Source: Cephalotus follicularis (lineage: Eukaryota; Streptophyta; Magnoliopsida; Oxalidales; Cephalotaceae). From it: a DNA stretch of 64,000 bases. Position 1 is the first letter of the stretch; every line of letters begins with the position of its first letter. The notes beneath the pieces were generated by a model. It saw only the letters and a program-made list of their open reading frames with translations, ran no database searches and was not told the DNA's origin. The DNA lies in the NCBI GenBank assembly GCA_001972305.1, contig BDDD01000994.1, positions 62,001 through 126,000 of the forward strand, given 5' to 3'. A program made the position numbers and the translations under genes. Positions 23,088 to 34,439 of the stretch are shown here, one piece after another.

Positions 23088-23582
23088 TGTAATGCCCCCA
23101 ATCCGAGTTTACCAAATGCTCAAAGTGAACTTATAGGATTCGGTGCGTTACAGGGGTGTGACCATTAATACTTTTATCAATCTTACATGTTATTAAATCC
23201 TTTTATTCATTTTTTATAACTAAACTTCAATATTCAAAATGTGGGGGTCTCAAAGTATCATGTACTTATCATATATAACATATAGTACAACAATTAATCT
23301 TAGCTTAGGTTCTAAACATAACTTATCATATCATCGTTATACAGCGGAAACATCGACTTAATACATCATAGAAACAGTTTATATGTAACATAAATGCTTC
23401 CAAACTTTATTTACAAACTTCTTCTAAAGCTTGATGTCCACGTTCATCGATTTCCTAGGAATTTTATTTGAAAACAAAACATTGAAAGGAGTGAGCTCAA
23501 ATAGCTCAGTAAGAATTATCGTAATAATATATATATATATATATTTATTTATTTATTTATATTTATAAAACCAGCACATTTA

Positions 23583-25728
23583 ATGTGACATCTCGTTTTA
23601 TATTGGGTATATAGCTTTTAATTTATGGATCTTAGTGGCTTTTATTTTAAGGATCCTTTAAATTTTCTTATTATATTTTAGTCCAAATTTTTTATCTAAG
23701 CCTAGCCCATTAATATTATTAATTTCTCTTCTATTAGTTTATAAGGCTTATAAAAAGTTATTTGGGCCTTTTATTTGTTATAAATGCTTATTTGATAATT
23801 TTGGGGATTCATATTTTGTGGTGCTAGCCGAAATTTCTTAAGAAAAGGCCCATTACATTTTAATGAAAGCATAATTCGGCCTAGTTATCTCCTTAAATTT
23901 CTAGATTTATCTACATATTATCATTTGTTAAACACTACTTATGGAGAAGGGGTCTGGGGAATGGGAGGAAGAAACCGAGGGAGAAACGGAGGAAGAAACG
24001 GATGAGAAAGGGAGGAAAAAGGGAAAAAGAAGAAGAAAGAAGAGGGGCGATCGTTTAATCTGGGTGCAACCGAATAGCCCAACCCGACGCCTTTGTGCTT
24101 CCACTTCTCCATCTTCTTCCGAAATAAATTGAGGGCATGACCATATGAAATCTAATGTGTATCCATGAGGCGATTCGAAGCTCCAAGGAGCTGGTTTGCC
24201 ACTAAAATTGCGAAGGACCCAGGTATGTGATGCTTTAATTTGATTTGAGATTAAGTTTCATGATTTATGTTGACTTAACCATTGTGTTTAGCTTTGTTGT
24301 TCAAGCCTGTTTTATGGTGCCCGAGGTTCTTGGTTGACAAACCTCCGTTTTCATGTGATGGATATGAATTTTATTTCCTCAATGTGATGTTATGCTAAAG
24401 TCTGGCCGACCAGACAATTGTGGTTATTGATGTGTACCAAGCAGTTGATACGAGTATAAGGTATCTTGGCTGGACAATCTTGAGGTATTATGCACTCTAG
24501 ATTGATGATCTGGTATGTGTTTTATTCTGCCATTATATAGCATTTGTTGGTTAGATATTACAGTTGAATTTACTTCTTTTCTATCAATGGCTTGTGTAGC
24601 TATCTTATTATTTACTGCTAGTGCGACATATTCTAATGGTCTAATGGTATTAAAGCTGTTCTAGTATTTTGCAGTGGCGTAGCGAGTCTGCTCTGTGAGT
24701 ATAGTTGGTGATGCATTTGTGATATTATAGTCTGGAAGATTTCATGGATGTTCACTGCGGATATTGTTGCCACATTAATTCTTCTCTTCTTTATACATCC
24801 TCTGGTATATGCAGTTGGACGGTTTTCATCAAGTATTATGATTAGGTGTGACTAGTATGACTATGGGGCTGCTATAATATTATGGTCGGGTGTCTACTAC
24901 AAATGCAGTTGTGACAATATTTCTTCCTTTCATTGTATATTTCTGATATTACACAGTTGGTGTTAGTCTGATTACGAGTCTCCTCTGATATTTGTTGATA
25001 CAAAACGACACTTATATTATTCTTCTCTTATTACATTTTCTGTGTTTATGGAGAACGGTGGCAGACTAATTTCTCCTCCTACAGTTTTGTGATAGTCGGG
25101 ACTGCTAAAGAAAATTTGAAGATGTTGATTTGGGCTGACAGTTCAGATTAGTATTTTATACTTGCAGTGAAATTTTATGAGAATTTTATTTCTAGCTTCG
25201 TCTAAGTTATGTATTTATCATGTTTGTAATGGATATTATATTAGTGAAGACGTAGTCACCTTTTATGCTAAACCACTATAAAAAGTTTGTGTCTCTTCTT
25301 TATCTTTACTGCCATTATCCCCAAACATATATATTGACAGCAAATCCGACTAAATATAAAATGTTTAGTGTTGTGGTAAATCAGATGCTTGATTGAAATG
25401 AATATATATATGTTTCTTAACAGTTAATTGGTGTTGCTTTCTATCAGGTTCACATATTTTAGTTTTATGGCAGTTAATTCTTTTATAAACAATTCTTTCG
25501 AGGGACGGTGGACAATTTATATCACATTAATAGCTCGTTTGCCAGAGACAAATTTTCTTCTTCTCTATTATGCAATGTGGGATGCCAAGTTGACTGGTCA
25601 ATATATATCCAAGTTAAAAAGTTTAAATACCCACTGTTCAAGTAAGATTTACTGAAGGGTAAAGGAAATCAGTGAAATTCTGTCTTCGTAACGGCTCGTT
25701 CCGGGATGGTTAGAGTTATGTTGGAACG
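23583..25728 (+). repeat. Probable inserted LTR within the gypsy C LTR
   Basis: Where sequence similar to 61820-61838 (ATAAAACNAGNACATTT) ends, a gypsy-like LTR start TGTGACATCTCG appears at 23583. The segment holds a 110-bp purine-rich run (23941-24050) and CAGGTATGTG, resembling the R/U5 part of gypsy LTRs, and a plausible degenerate end GGAACGGGTTACT near 25728. I find no clean target duplication, so both ends are tentative. It lies just right of a (TA)n and (TTTA)n tract at 23529-23560. The 64-codon Glu/Lys/Arg-rich ORF in the purine run looks compositional. Confidence 0.4.
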
Positions 25729-26719
25729 GGTTACTGATGGGCCTTAAGAAACCTAACTGAACCATGCTTCACTGAGGTATTCTGTACTCACCGATTACTA
25801 TCCTTACATAACATGCATTTTCGAGAGCACTCTCCACTCATAACATTAATCCCTCTTGGATTACAATCCAAGAGTTGTTCATCTCAATTCTTCAACGTTT
25901 CATCATTCTATAACCGTTTCATAACATTTTGCGTAAACAATTCAAAAACATTAACTGGACAGATTCGTACAATAAATTTAAAGCTAATATTGCATATATG
26001 ATGTAACACTCGAAATTTTATTATATAAAAGAATGACCGCTGGACTGGACCGGATGCTAGGCCGAAATTGTTTAATGGAAATCGGGCTCAAAAATGTAAT
26101 ACCCGGAATTTTATAAATATTAAAGGATGGAATTGGACCTGAAATGGAATACTTTTATTAGATTGAAATGAAGAAATGGTGTTTTGGACTCGGAATTGGG
26201 CCTTATGGTATTTGGGCCAAATTATGATAAATGAATGAGAAAATGGATGAATGGTATTTGAGTTTGAATTATGTTAATATATTAATATCTTTAAGGCTGG
26301 AATTGGGTTTAAAAGAGGAAAAGGAGAATTGGGACACTCCTTGGTCCTCAGCACATTATGTAAAAGAATTGCTGGAATTTTGTGGGTGGTTCCAGAGCCT
26401 TCTACGGATTGGCTATTTAAAGGTACGGGAGAGTGAGTTGTGGGCTGTTGCTGCTGAGCTTTTGGGGAGTGAAAGAGACAAAGAGAAGCCACAGTGAAGT
26501 GAAGGAGCTAAGAAGAAGAAGCAATGACGGCAAAAGAGGAACCAGTGAAGGAAGCGATGCAACCTCGTCTGATCCAGGTAGGATCTACCTCCTACTTAGT
26601 GCTTCCATTTCTACTTTGTATTGTTACGAATGTTAAATTAATGATGAGTGCTTACGATAATACTAGCTAAATGTTAAGATGACTGAGATGGTTTAAGGTT
26701 CCTCTACTATATGAGTATT

Positions 26720-28300
26720 TTAATGAATACTGCATGCGTACGTTTAAATGGCATCCTACGACTATACCCGACCATAACATGCACAGAGCATGTCCCCTCC
26801 CTGTGCTACTCATGCACCTGCCAAGAATACAAAGCCATGCGTCCTGAGCGTGGCATGGCACCTGGGGTGCCGAGGACACAAGGCAGTGTCCAAAGCACTC
26901 CTCCACATGCGTCCCTGGTATGCTGAGCTTTCACTGTGAGCGTCCTGGACATGCCATAGTGAACAGTACCGAACCTTCCATCCCTTGCATGCATGGTGCG
27001 TGCAACTGTATGTGCCAAGCACACCATAAGCCCGAGCATGCCAGGTAGTGTGCCCCAGTACACCCTACGCCGTGTATGCCGAGATGGCCATGCGCCCGAG
27101 GTGGCCATGTGCCGTACATCCAATGCGCCCGAGGTGCCACTGCTAAACGCCTGGGGATGCGCCAGTGCCGAGCACCCATTGCCGGGCTTCACTGTCCATT
27201 TCTAGGCGTCCGAGGACACGCAGCCGAGGAACGCACCAGTGTAGTGTACCACTATCCCCAATGCATGCGTCAAAGCCCTTCACCGCATGCGTCCAGTGCA
27301 TGCCTCTCGTGCATGTCAGGTGACGCATCAGAGCCCTCCAATGAACGCATCTGAGCTCTCCACGGTCCATTGCATACGGTGCCGAGGACGCAAAGTGATG
27401 CAGCCTACACATGCGCCAGGGACTCCAATGTTACGTATCCGAGCATACAAAGGCGCCAAGCTCTTCTCTGCCAGGGTGCTGGGATCTCCTCTGCCACCCA
27501 TGCGCTAAGGATGCGCCCCGCCATGCATGTGCTGAGGATGCGTTCCTCCATCCATGCATCCGAGGAGCATGCACTCCCATGTGAGTCTCCTCTGCCATAT
27601 AGCACCGTACATGCCGAGCACTCCTCTGCCATGTGCGCCACGCATTGTGATCTCCTCTACCATGGCGCTGAGGATGCTACTCTGCCATGCACACCATACA
27701 CTGTTAGGCGTCTGAGCAGGCAGAGATGGTGCACCGGAGTGAGCCTTGTATGCCAGAGTTCTCCTCTGGCAACACATGTGCATGCAAAGCCATGCGAGCC
27801 TCCCCTGCCATGCATGTGTCCTCCGCCATGCACCCTGTGCAATGCGCCATAACCACGCCATGAGTCCGAGCTCCCAACGCCAGTGCAGAGCTCTACTGTA
27901 ATGACCCCGAACACTGTCCGTTGCCCTGCGTTTGAGAAGCCCAGTGCCGAGGTGCGCCATACCTACGCCTGGGGTGCGCCAAAATGCCTGGGAACGTCTT
28001 GATCCTCTGCACGCGTCCCGTCCTCTGCAACTATCGAGGACGCCATTGCCCCTACATGCGTACTATCCACTGCTGCCATGAGCCGGGGGGCCATGGGGCG
28101 TGCCTCCAAGACGCCAGAGTCCACCTTTGCCAGGCGTCCGAGGTTGCGCTAGTGAAGAGCGCTTTTGTTGCTGCAAGCGCCGAGGACGTCAATGTGTGGG
28201 GAATGCCATTGTTCATGCATGCGCCTAAGTGATGCCTGCATGCGTCCATAAGGTGACTGTCCTCTAACTGTATGATGAAGGATGGCATGGGCTATATGCT
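26720..28300. repeat. GC-rich degenerate repeat block inside the solo LTR
   Basis: About 1.6 kb much richer in G+C than its surroundings, built from recurring words such as GCATGCGTCC, GCCGAGGA, CCATGCGCC and TCCTCTGCCA in irregular order. Overlapping ORFs on both strands, up to 160 codons, result from composition and few TA-containing stops; their translations are repetitive and match no family I know. No clean unit length is visible, so it is an old minisatellite-like expansion or captured GC-rich DNA. Confidence 0.7.
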
Positions 28301-28544
28301 AATAGTGTGCCGACAGCCTCCTTTACATGCATTAAAGGCAATTAATATAATATATATATATATGAATATAAGTGATTGACATGGTGATGGCAATAGTAAA
28401 GAGAGAGGATTATATTAATGATAAATGGTTGATAAGTGCAGAAGAAGTAGTGATAAGTGCAATTAAATGATAAAGGCAGACCTCATTTCATGTAGTGTTA
28501 GTGTACTGTTAATGTATTGTTAATGTAGTGTACTATACCGGATC

Positions 28545-28735
28545 ACAAATTGAGGTGAGCTGACTGATCACCGACTGAGATGAGCCGTCAGATCACCAAT
28601 TGAGATGAGCCGGTAAGGATATCTTTGAGATGAGCCTGGTGGATCACCGAGATAGCCCATTGGATCACCGACCGAGATGAGCCGACGGATCACCAATTGA
28701 GATGAGCCGACGGATCACCAACAGAGATGAGCCAC
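28545..28735 (+). repeat. 25-bp tandem array
   Basis: Six to eight imperfect copies of GATCACCAATTGAGATGAGCC plus CGACG spacing, period about 25 bp, with one or two degenerate units in the middle. It lies in the 3' third of the solo LTR. Confidence 0.85.
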
Positions 28736-30527
28736 ACTGACTGTTACTGTTAATGTTATTATTACTGTATAGTGTACTGAATGACTGTTACTGATACTGT
28801 ATAATGTTTTGTTCCTCTCTCCCGCCTATAACGTCTAGACCGCATATATTGCTCTTCCTACGGCCGAGGAACCCGAGGAACCGGTATGCCTAAAATGTAA
28901 TGATTATTCATGTCCCGGCTCCTCTGCCTTAACGTCTGGAGCGCGTTATTGCTCCTCCTTTAGTAGGGGATGCCGAGGAAGGATTTATTATGACAGTTAA
29001 TAATTGTTACTGACAGTTAATGACTGTTAAAGAATGATACGGAATGGATCGTACAGTTATTGACTGCTAGTAGCGAATGAATGAAGTGTTATACTGTGCC
29101 GTTATTATTGCATCTCATTGCATTGCATGTTGCCTGCTACATCTGCATCCCCATGTATGAGTGGGTTGTAGTTCCTACACGACCAGTGGTCGCTGACCCA
29201 TTGCATTTAATGTAATGGGTCAGGTACAGGTGGAGCTTCATAAGCAAGCTGAAGATTGAAGCCCCGGGTGAGTCTCCTCCTTCTTACTGCAGTTCGACGA
29301 TGCAGGAGTATAATTATGTTGTATTTTGTTTTATGACCTGCCGGCTTGTGGTAGAGCTTTTATGAACAGTATTGTATAACACTGGGTTTATCCACGTGAA
29401 TAATATTTAATTGGATTTATTTCACATGCATTATTATATTGTTAAAAGTTTTTAATTTCCGCTGAATATTGGATAATGAATGATACTGTTAGTAGCGCTT
29501 CAAACCCTTGGGGTTTGGGGCGTTACATATGAGAATTAATTTTTAGAGGAAACATAAAACAGTAAAGTTAAGGAGACATTTCAAAGATTTCAGAATGGTA
29601 TAGTTCATAATTTTTGGTTGAGAATTGAAGCTGCAGTGAATTTTTAAAGTTGCAGGTTCCAAGTGAAAATAGAACATGAGCAGTAATTTGATACACCGTT
29701 GTTCATCAAGAATTTGAAAGAATTTTGAAACACACGAAACATAACAATTATAGATGACATCTTAAGATTTTCAAAACAATCAACCATTTGAAATTTCATC
29801 AAGAAATGAGAAATATATGATTAAAAGAACTTGCTGTAAAATGACAGAAGTAAACAGAGGAAAAACTTTTAGAATGAGAGAATGGAATTTCCTTACTTGA
29901 TCAATCCTTCTCCCCTATAGAATTCACTCAGCCCAAGTGACCATTCTCATGCCATCTAGGGGTTTATATAGTAGCTAGAGCCACCAGTCACCATGCTTCT
30001 TCCACCTAAAACTTGCCACCTAGCATGCAAGTTGCCCATGTGATGAAATAGCATTTCTCTCTCTTTTCTAGCTTGGTGAGACATGTCACCATCATTCTAA
30101 GCTTGACACATGGTTAAAAAATATCTAGGTGATAACTCTATAGCATGACACATGTCGAAAAAGATCTTAAATGAATCGACTAATTTGAACTAAAAACTAG
30201 CTGTTATGCATGTCTGCTGGTTTGGGCGTCGACGCTTACGAATGGCGTTGACGTCTAATAACCTCTGTAACCTTTTTACATCTCTTTTGACGTTGACGCG
30301 TTATAATGGCGTTGACGTCTAAAATCCTTTTATACACATCTTTTGGTATCGACGCGCTATAATGGCGTTGACGCCAATAGCCACACCTTTTGGCGTTGAC
30401 GTCTTATAATGGCGTTGACGCCAATAACTCTGATATGTTTAAATTCGCATGTTTTATGCACAACTTGACTTGTTTTCTTTTCATAGCAGAATTCTAACAA
30501 TTCAACTGAAATATTGCGATCGTTACA

Positions 30528-30542
30528 TTCTTCCCTCCTTAC
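30528..30542 (-). promoter_or_regulatory. Polypurine tract of gypsy C
   Basis: The minus strand reads GTAAGGAGGGAAGAA directly before the 3' LTR start TGTAACGATCGC; primer for plus-strand DNA synthesis. Confidence 0.85.
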
Positions 30543-31999
30543 AAAAATTTTGTCCTCAAAATTTGCTACATTGTAGAATTAAAAGGATGAGGATATTCTC
30601 GTTTCATCGTTTCTTCTAATTCCCATGTAGCTTCTTCGACTCCGTGGTTTTGCATAAAACCTTTACTAATGTGATGGTCTTGGTCCGTAGAACTTGTTCT
30701 TTATAATCCAAGATTTCCACCGGTTGCTCGTTGTATGACAAATCTTCATGCACTGCATTGGTTCGACTCTTAGAACATGAGATGGGTTGGCTATATATTT
30801 TCGAAGAAGAGATACAATGAATACATTGTGAACGTGAGAGAGATTTGGCAGCAATGTAAGCCTTTATGCAACCTCCCCAATTCTTTCTAGAATCTCGAAT
30901 GGTCCAATGTACCGAGGGCTAAGCTTTCCCTTTTTGCCAAATCTCATTACCCCTTTCCAAGGCGATACCCAAATATATACGTAATTTCCCATCTCAAACT
31001 TTAACTCCCTTCGTTTCCAACCTGCATAGTTTTTCTGTCTACTTTGGGCTGTTAAGAGGCGTTTCCGAATCAGCTTCACCTTTTCAGTCGTTACTTGTAC
31101 CATTTCTTGTCCTAATAGCTTCCTTTCTCCTGCTTCCTCCCAACAAATAGGTGTTCGACACCTCCGTCTGTATAGTTCTTTGAAAGGAGCCATCTAAATA
31201 CTAGCTTGGAAGCTATTATTGTAGGCAAATTCAATCAGAGTGACATGTTGCTCCCAACTCCCTTGAAAATCTATAACGCAGGCACTTAGCATGTCTTCCA
31301 ATGTTTGAATAGTTCGTTCAGATTGCCCATCGGTCTGCGAGTGACATGCCGTACTAAATTCAGCCTTGTACCCAAAGCATTTTGTAGACTCTTCCAAAAT
31401 CGTGATGTGAAACGGGGATCTCGATCTGAAACAATCGATATAGGTACGCCATGTAACATGATTATTTCTTGTTCATAAATCCTAGCCAATTAACATAATG
31501 AATGACTATCCTTAACTGGTAGAAAATGAGCAGATTTTGTCAATCGATCCACAATCACCCATATTGCGTTATTCCCCTTAGCTGTCCTTGGAAGTCCAGT
31601 TACAAAGTCCATACTGATATGCTCCCACTTCCACTCGGGTATGTGAAGCGATTGTAGAGTCCCTTTTGGCAATTGATGCTCAGCTTTAACCTATTGGCAA
31701 ATAAGACATCTTAACACAAAGTCCGCAATTTCTCTTTTCATATTATTCTACCAATATAGATCTCGCAAATCCCTATACATCTTTGTACTTCCAGGGTGGA
31801 CTGAAAAATTCAAACTATGTGCTTCCGTCAATACTTCATTCTTGAAATCTGCATTGGATGGGATGCACAATCTAGAATCAAATCTCAATATGTCGTCGAC
31901 TCCTAAGTTAAAACGTGACATCTTTCCATTCCGCACTCCCCCCGCTATCTCCTTAAGCTCCAAATCGTCAAATAGATATTGCTTTATTCTTTCAACTAG
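30543..31999 (-). pseudogene. Gypsy C integrase and chromodomain-like tail (degenerate)
   Basis: H2C2 domain at about 31960-31690 (AHSLNFSVHPGSTKMYRDL, CLICQ with a stop). Catalytic core: [20 protein letters not shown] and [18 protein letters not shown], so all three catalytic acids are readable, although frames shift near 31300. C-terminal domain: RRCRTPICWEEAGERKLLG, PWKGVMRFGKKGKLSPRYIGPFEI. The tail near 30570-30720 (EILDYKEQVLRTKTITLVKVL, EEATWELEE) is the chromodomain-like end of Tekay/Del chromoviruses. Stops at about 31194, 31490 and 31740. Confidence 0.9.
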
Positions 32000-33474
32000 A
32001 GAGGGTCGAGCTATGACTTAGAATAGGGAAGCTCCTTCTCCTTGTTTTCTAACTTCCAAGTTCAACCTTTTCAAATCTCTCACTAATTCCTCATGTGCGA
32101 TAATCATCATTGCCAAATTTCCCGTGCTCTTTCGACTCAGGGCTTATACCACGACATTTGCTTTTCCCGGATGGTACTGAATAGTGCAGTCGTAATCCTT
32201 AATAAGTTCCAACCATCTCCTTTGCCTCATGTTTAACTCCTTTTGGGTGAAAATATATTTGAGGCTTTCGTGATCAGTGAAAATTTCGCACTTCTCTCCA
32301 TATAGATAGTGCCGCCAAATCTTTAGTGCAAAAATGACTTCAGCCAATTCAAGTTTGTGAGTAAGATAATTCTATTCATGCACTTTAAGCTGACTAGAAG
32401 CATAAGCGATCACTTTCCCCTGTTGCATCAACACACAACCAAGCCCTTAGCGAGACACATCGCTATACACCATAAAACCCTCTGATCCCGATGGTAAGGC
32501 TAGTATTGGTGCATTCATCAATGTCTCTTTTAATTCCAAGAAACTCCTTTCGCATTGGTCAGACCATTCAAACTTGACATTCTTCTGCGTCAACCATGTA
32601 AGAGGGTATGCAATGCGAGAGAAATTTTCGACAAATCTTTGATAGTGGCCTGCAATCCTAGGAAAATTCGTATCTTGGCTACCGTTGTTGGTCTCTGACA
32701 CTCTCTTATCGCCTCTGTCTTAGCGGGGTCTACTGAGATACCTTCTAGTGTGATCACGTGACCCAAAAAGGATACCTCCTCCATACAAAATTGGCATTTA
32801 CTAAACTTAGGATAAAGTCGTTCCTTCCTTAATGTTTGTAACACACTGGTCAAATGCTCTTCATGTTCCTCTAGACTCTTTGAGAATACCAGTATGTCAT
32901 CAATGAAAACTATCACAAACTGATCCAAAAATTCGCTGAATATCATATTCATCAAATCCATAAATACAGTTGGAGCGTTCGTTAATCCAAATGACATTAC
33001 TGAAAACTCGTAATGAGCATATCTTGTTATAAAAGTAGTTTTTGGTATATCTTCTTTCTTAACCTTCACTTGATGGTAACCTGATCCAAGATCAATCTTC
33101 GAGAAGTATTGAGCATTCTTGAGCTGATCAAATAATTCGCCGATCCTTGGCAGTGGGCATTTATTCTTGATGGTAACTCGATTCAGTTCTCGATAATCTA
33201 TGCAGAGTCTCATTGTCCAGTCTTTCTTCTTTACAAACAATACTGGTGCACCCCATGGTGATACACTCGGTCGAATAAATCCTTTATCTAAAAGTTATTG
33301 CAACTGATTCTTCGATTCTTTCAACTTAGTTGGTGCCATACAATAAGCACTCTTCAAAATAGGAGCCGTTCCAGGGACTATGTCAATTGCAAATTCTATT
33401 TCTCGATCAGGTGGCATACCAGGTAGATCTTCAGGAAATACATATGTAAACTCCTTAACAACACGGGGGGCAGA
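32000..33474 (-). pseudogene. Gypsy C reverse transcriptase and RNase H (degenerate)
   Basis: Starts in the linker [17 protein letters not shown]; everything upstream (protease, gag, 5' LTR) is missing, and a different element begins at about 33475 on the other strand. [39 protein letters not shown] and [10 protein letters not shown] with the FIDD box intact. A frameshift near 32640 separates RT from the connection domain (NVKFEWSDQCERSF). RNase H carries KWRHYLYG-like and [10 protein letters not shown], then the linker [12 protein letters not shown]. Stops at about 32450 and 32144. Confidence 0.92.
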
Positions 33475-34439
33475 ACTTTGTCCCACAAACTGTTGAGGCA
33501 AGGTTATTTCTGGCCGACCATGCACCAATATGCCATAGACTTAGTGAGGAAGTGTGATAAGTGTCAGAGGAACGCAAATATTAGCAGAAGACCTTCACAA
33601 CCTCTGATGTCTATCACGGTCCCATGGGCCTTTACACAATGTGGGATGGACTTCGTCGGACCATTGCCAGTGGCAACAGGGCATAGGAAGTTCCTCATTG
33701 TGGCAGTGGACTACTTCGCCAAGTGGGTAGAAGCAGAACCTCTTGCCACGATCACAGAGAAGAACATGGAGAGCTTTATATGAAAATCAATCATCTGCAG
33801 GTTTGGAGTCCTGAGAGTAATAGTCTCAGATAATGGGAAGCAGTTTGCTTGTGAAGCTTTCCGTGATTTTTGTAAAGAATGGAGAATAGAGCATAGACTA
33901 CCCTCAGTAGCCTACCCCCAGAGTAATGGTCAAGCCGAGGTGATCAACAGAGAAATTATCTCGGGCTTGAAGAAGCGCCTTGGGAATTGCAAAAGAATAT
34001 GGACATAGGAGCTACCAAGTGTACTATAGACATACAACCTTTATTTTGGAGCTGAAGCATGATACCGGTGGAGATTGGTGTCCAGTCACTAAGAGTTGTA
34101 CATTTCAGTGAAGAAAATAATGAAGGGCTGAGGACCCTCCTCGACTTAGTGGAAGAACTCGGAGATAAGGCCGCCGTCAAAGTTGCAACCTACCAACATA
34201 GGGTGAGCAGTTACTACAATAAAAGGATAAACCCCCGAACACTAAGGGAAGGAGACTTAGTCCTACGCAACTCAGCTATAGCGGATCCGACCGCTACCAG
34301 AGGAAAACTAGCCCCTAATTGGGAAGGTCCATACAAGGTGAAGAGAGTGCTCCATCCAGGAACATTCAAACTTGAAACTCTGGGGGGTAGGGAGATTCCT
34401 AGAGCTTGGAATGCCGAGCACTTGAGGAAATACTATTAG
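33475..34439 (+). pseudogene. Tat-lineage gypsy integrase
   Basis: Begins inside the zinc domain ([23 protein letters not shown]) and runs to the element's pol stop at 34439. Catalytic residues are present: CGMDFVGPLP, IVSDNGKQF and NGQAEVINREI. The wording (DYFAKWVEAEPLATIT, and a C-terminus LAPNWEGPYKV, PRAWNAEHLRKYY) is typical of the Tat lineage (Ogre/Retand/Grande group), not of the chromoviruses elsewhere in the window. A stop at 33781 and frameshifts near 34000-34060 break it. All upstream parts of the element are missing. Confidence 0.9.

Larger units (their letters stand above)
26002..29527 (+). mobile_element. 3.5 kb solo LTR with perfect target duplication
   Basis: Starts TGTAACACTCGAAATTTT and ends GGGGCGTTACA, flanked by TATGA on both sides (25997-26001 and 29528-29532). 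Plus orientation is suggested by a TATA-like TATTTAAAGG near 26413 followed by a purine-rich leader and a GGTAGGATCTACC hairpin. No coding domain of a retrotransposon is present, so this is a solo LTR, unusually long. Inside are a GC-rich repetitive block (26720-28300), a 25-bp tandem array (28545-28735) and a near-duplicated segment (28805-28985). Its first 90 bp are imperfectly repeated at 26095. Confidence 0.88.
23088..30527 (-). repeat. 3' LTR of gypsy C, split by later insertions
   Basis: The outer ends form one LTR: TGTAATGCCCCCAATCCGAG at 23088 and GCGATCGTTACA at 30527, the latter next to a minus-strand polypurine tract. Its left 500 bp are similar to the solo LTR at 61278 (shared GATCCGAG/AATCCGAG start, ACAAAACATTGAAAGG near 23470 and 61670), so the two are one family. 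It is split by the solo LTR 26002-29527 and probably by another insertion at about 23583-25728. A minus-strand TATA-like sequence sits near 29971; GGCGTTGACGTC-type motifs at 30225-30425 lie upstream of it. Confidence 0.8.

Noticed and set aside
23529-23560. (TA)n and (TTTA)n tract as a possible regulatory site
   Set aside because: Simple-sequence repeat next to a probable insertion point; no further evidence of function.
23941-24132. Glu/Lys/Arg-rich 63-residue ORF
   Set aside because: Arises from a purine-rich tract typical of LTR leaders; low-complexity translation without support.
26806-28288. Long overlapping ORFs on both strands, up to 160 codons
   Set aside because: They lie in the GC-rich repeat block of a solo LTR, overlap in all frames, translate to repetitive text and match no protein family known to me.
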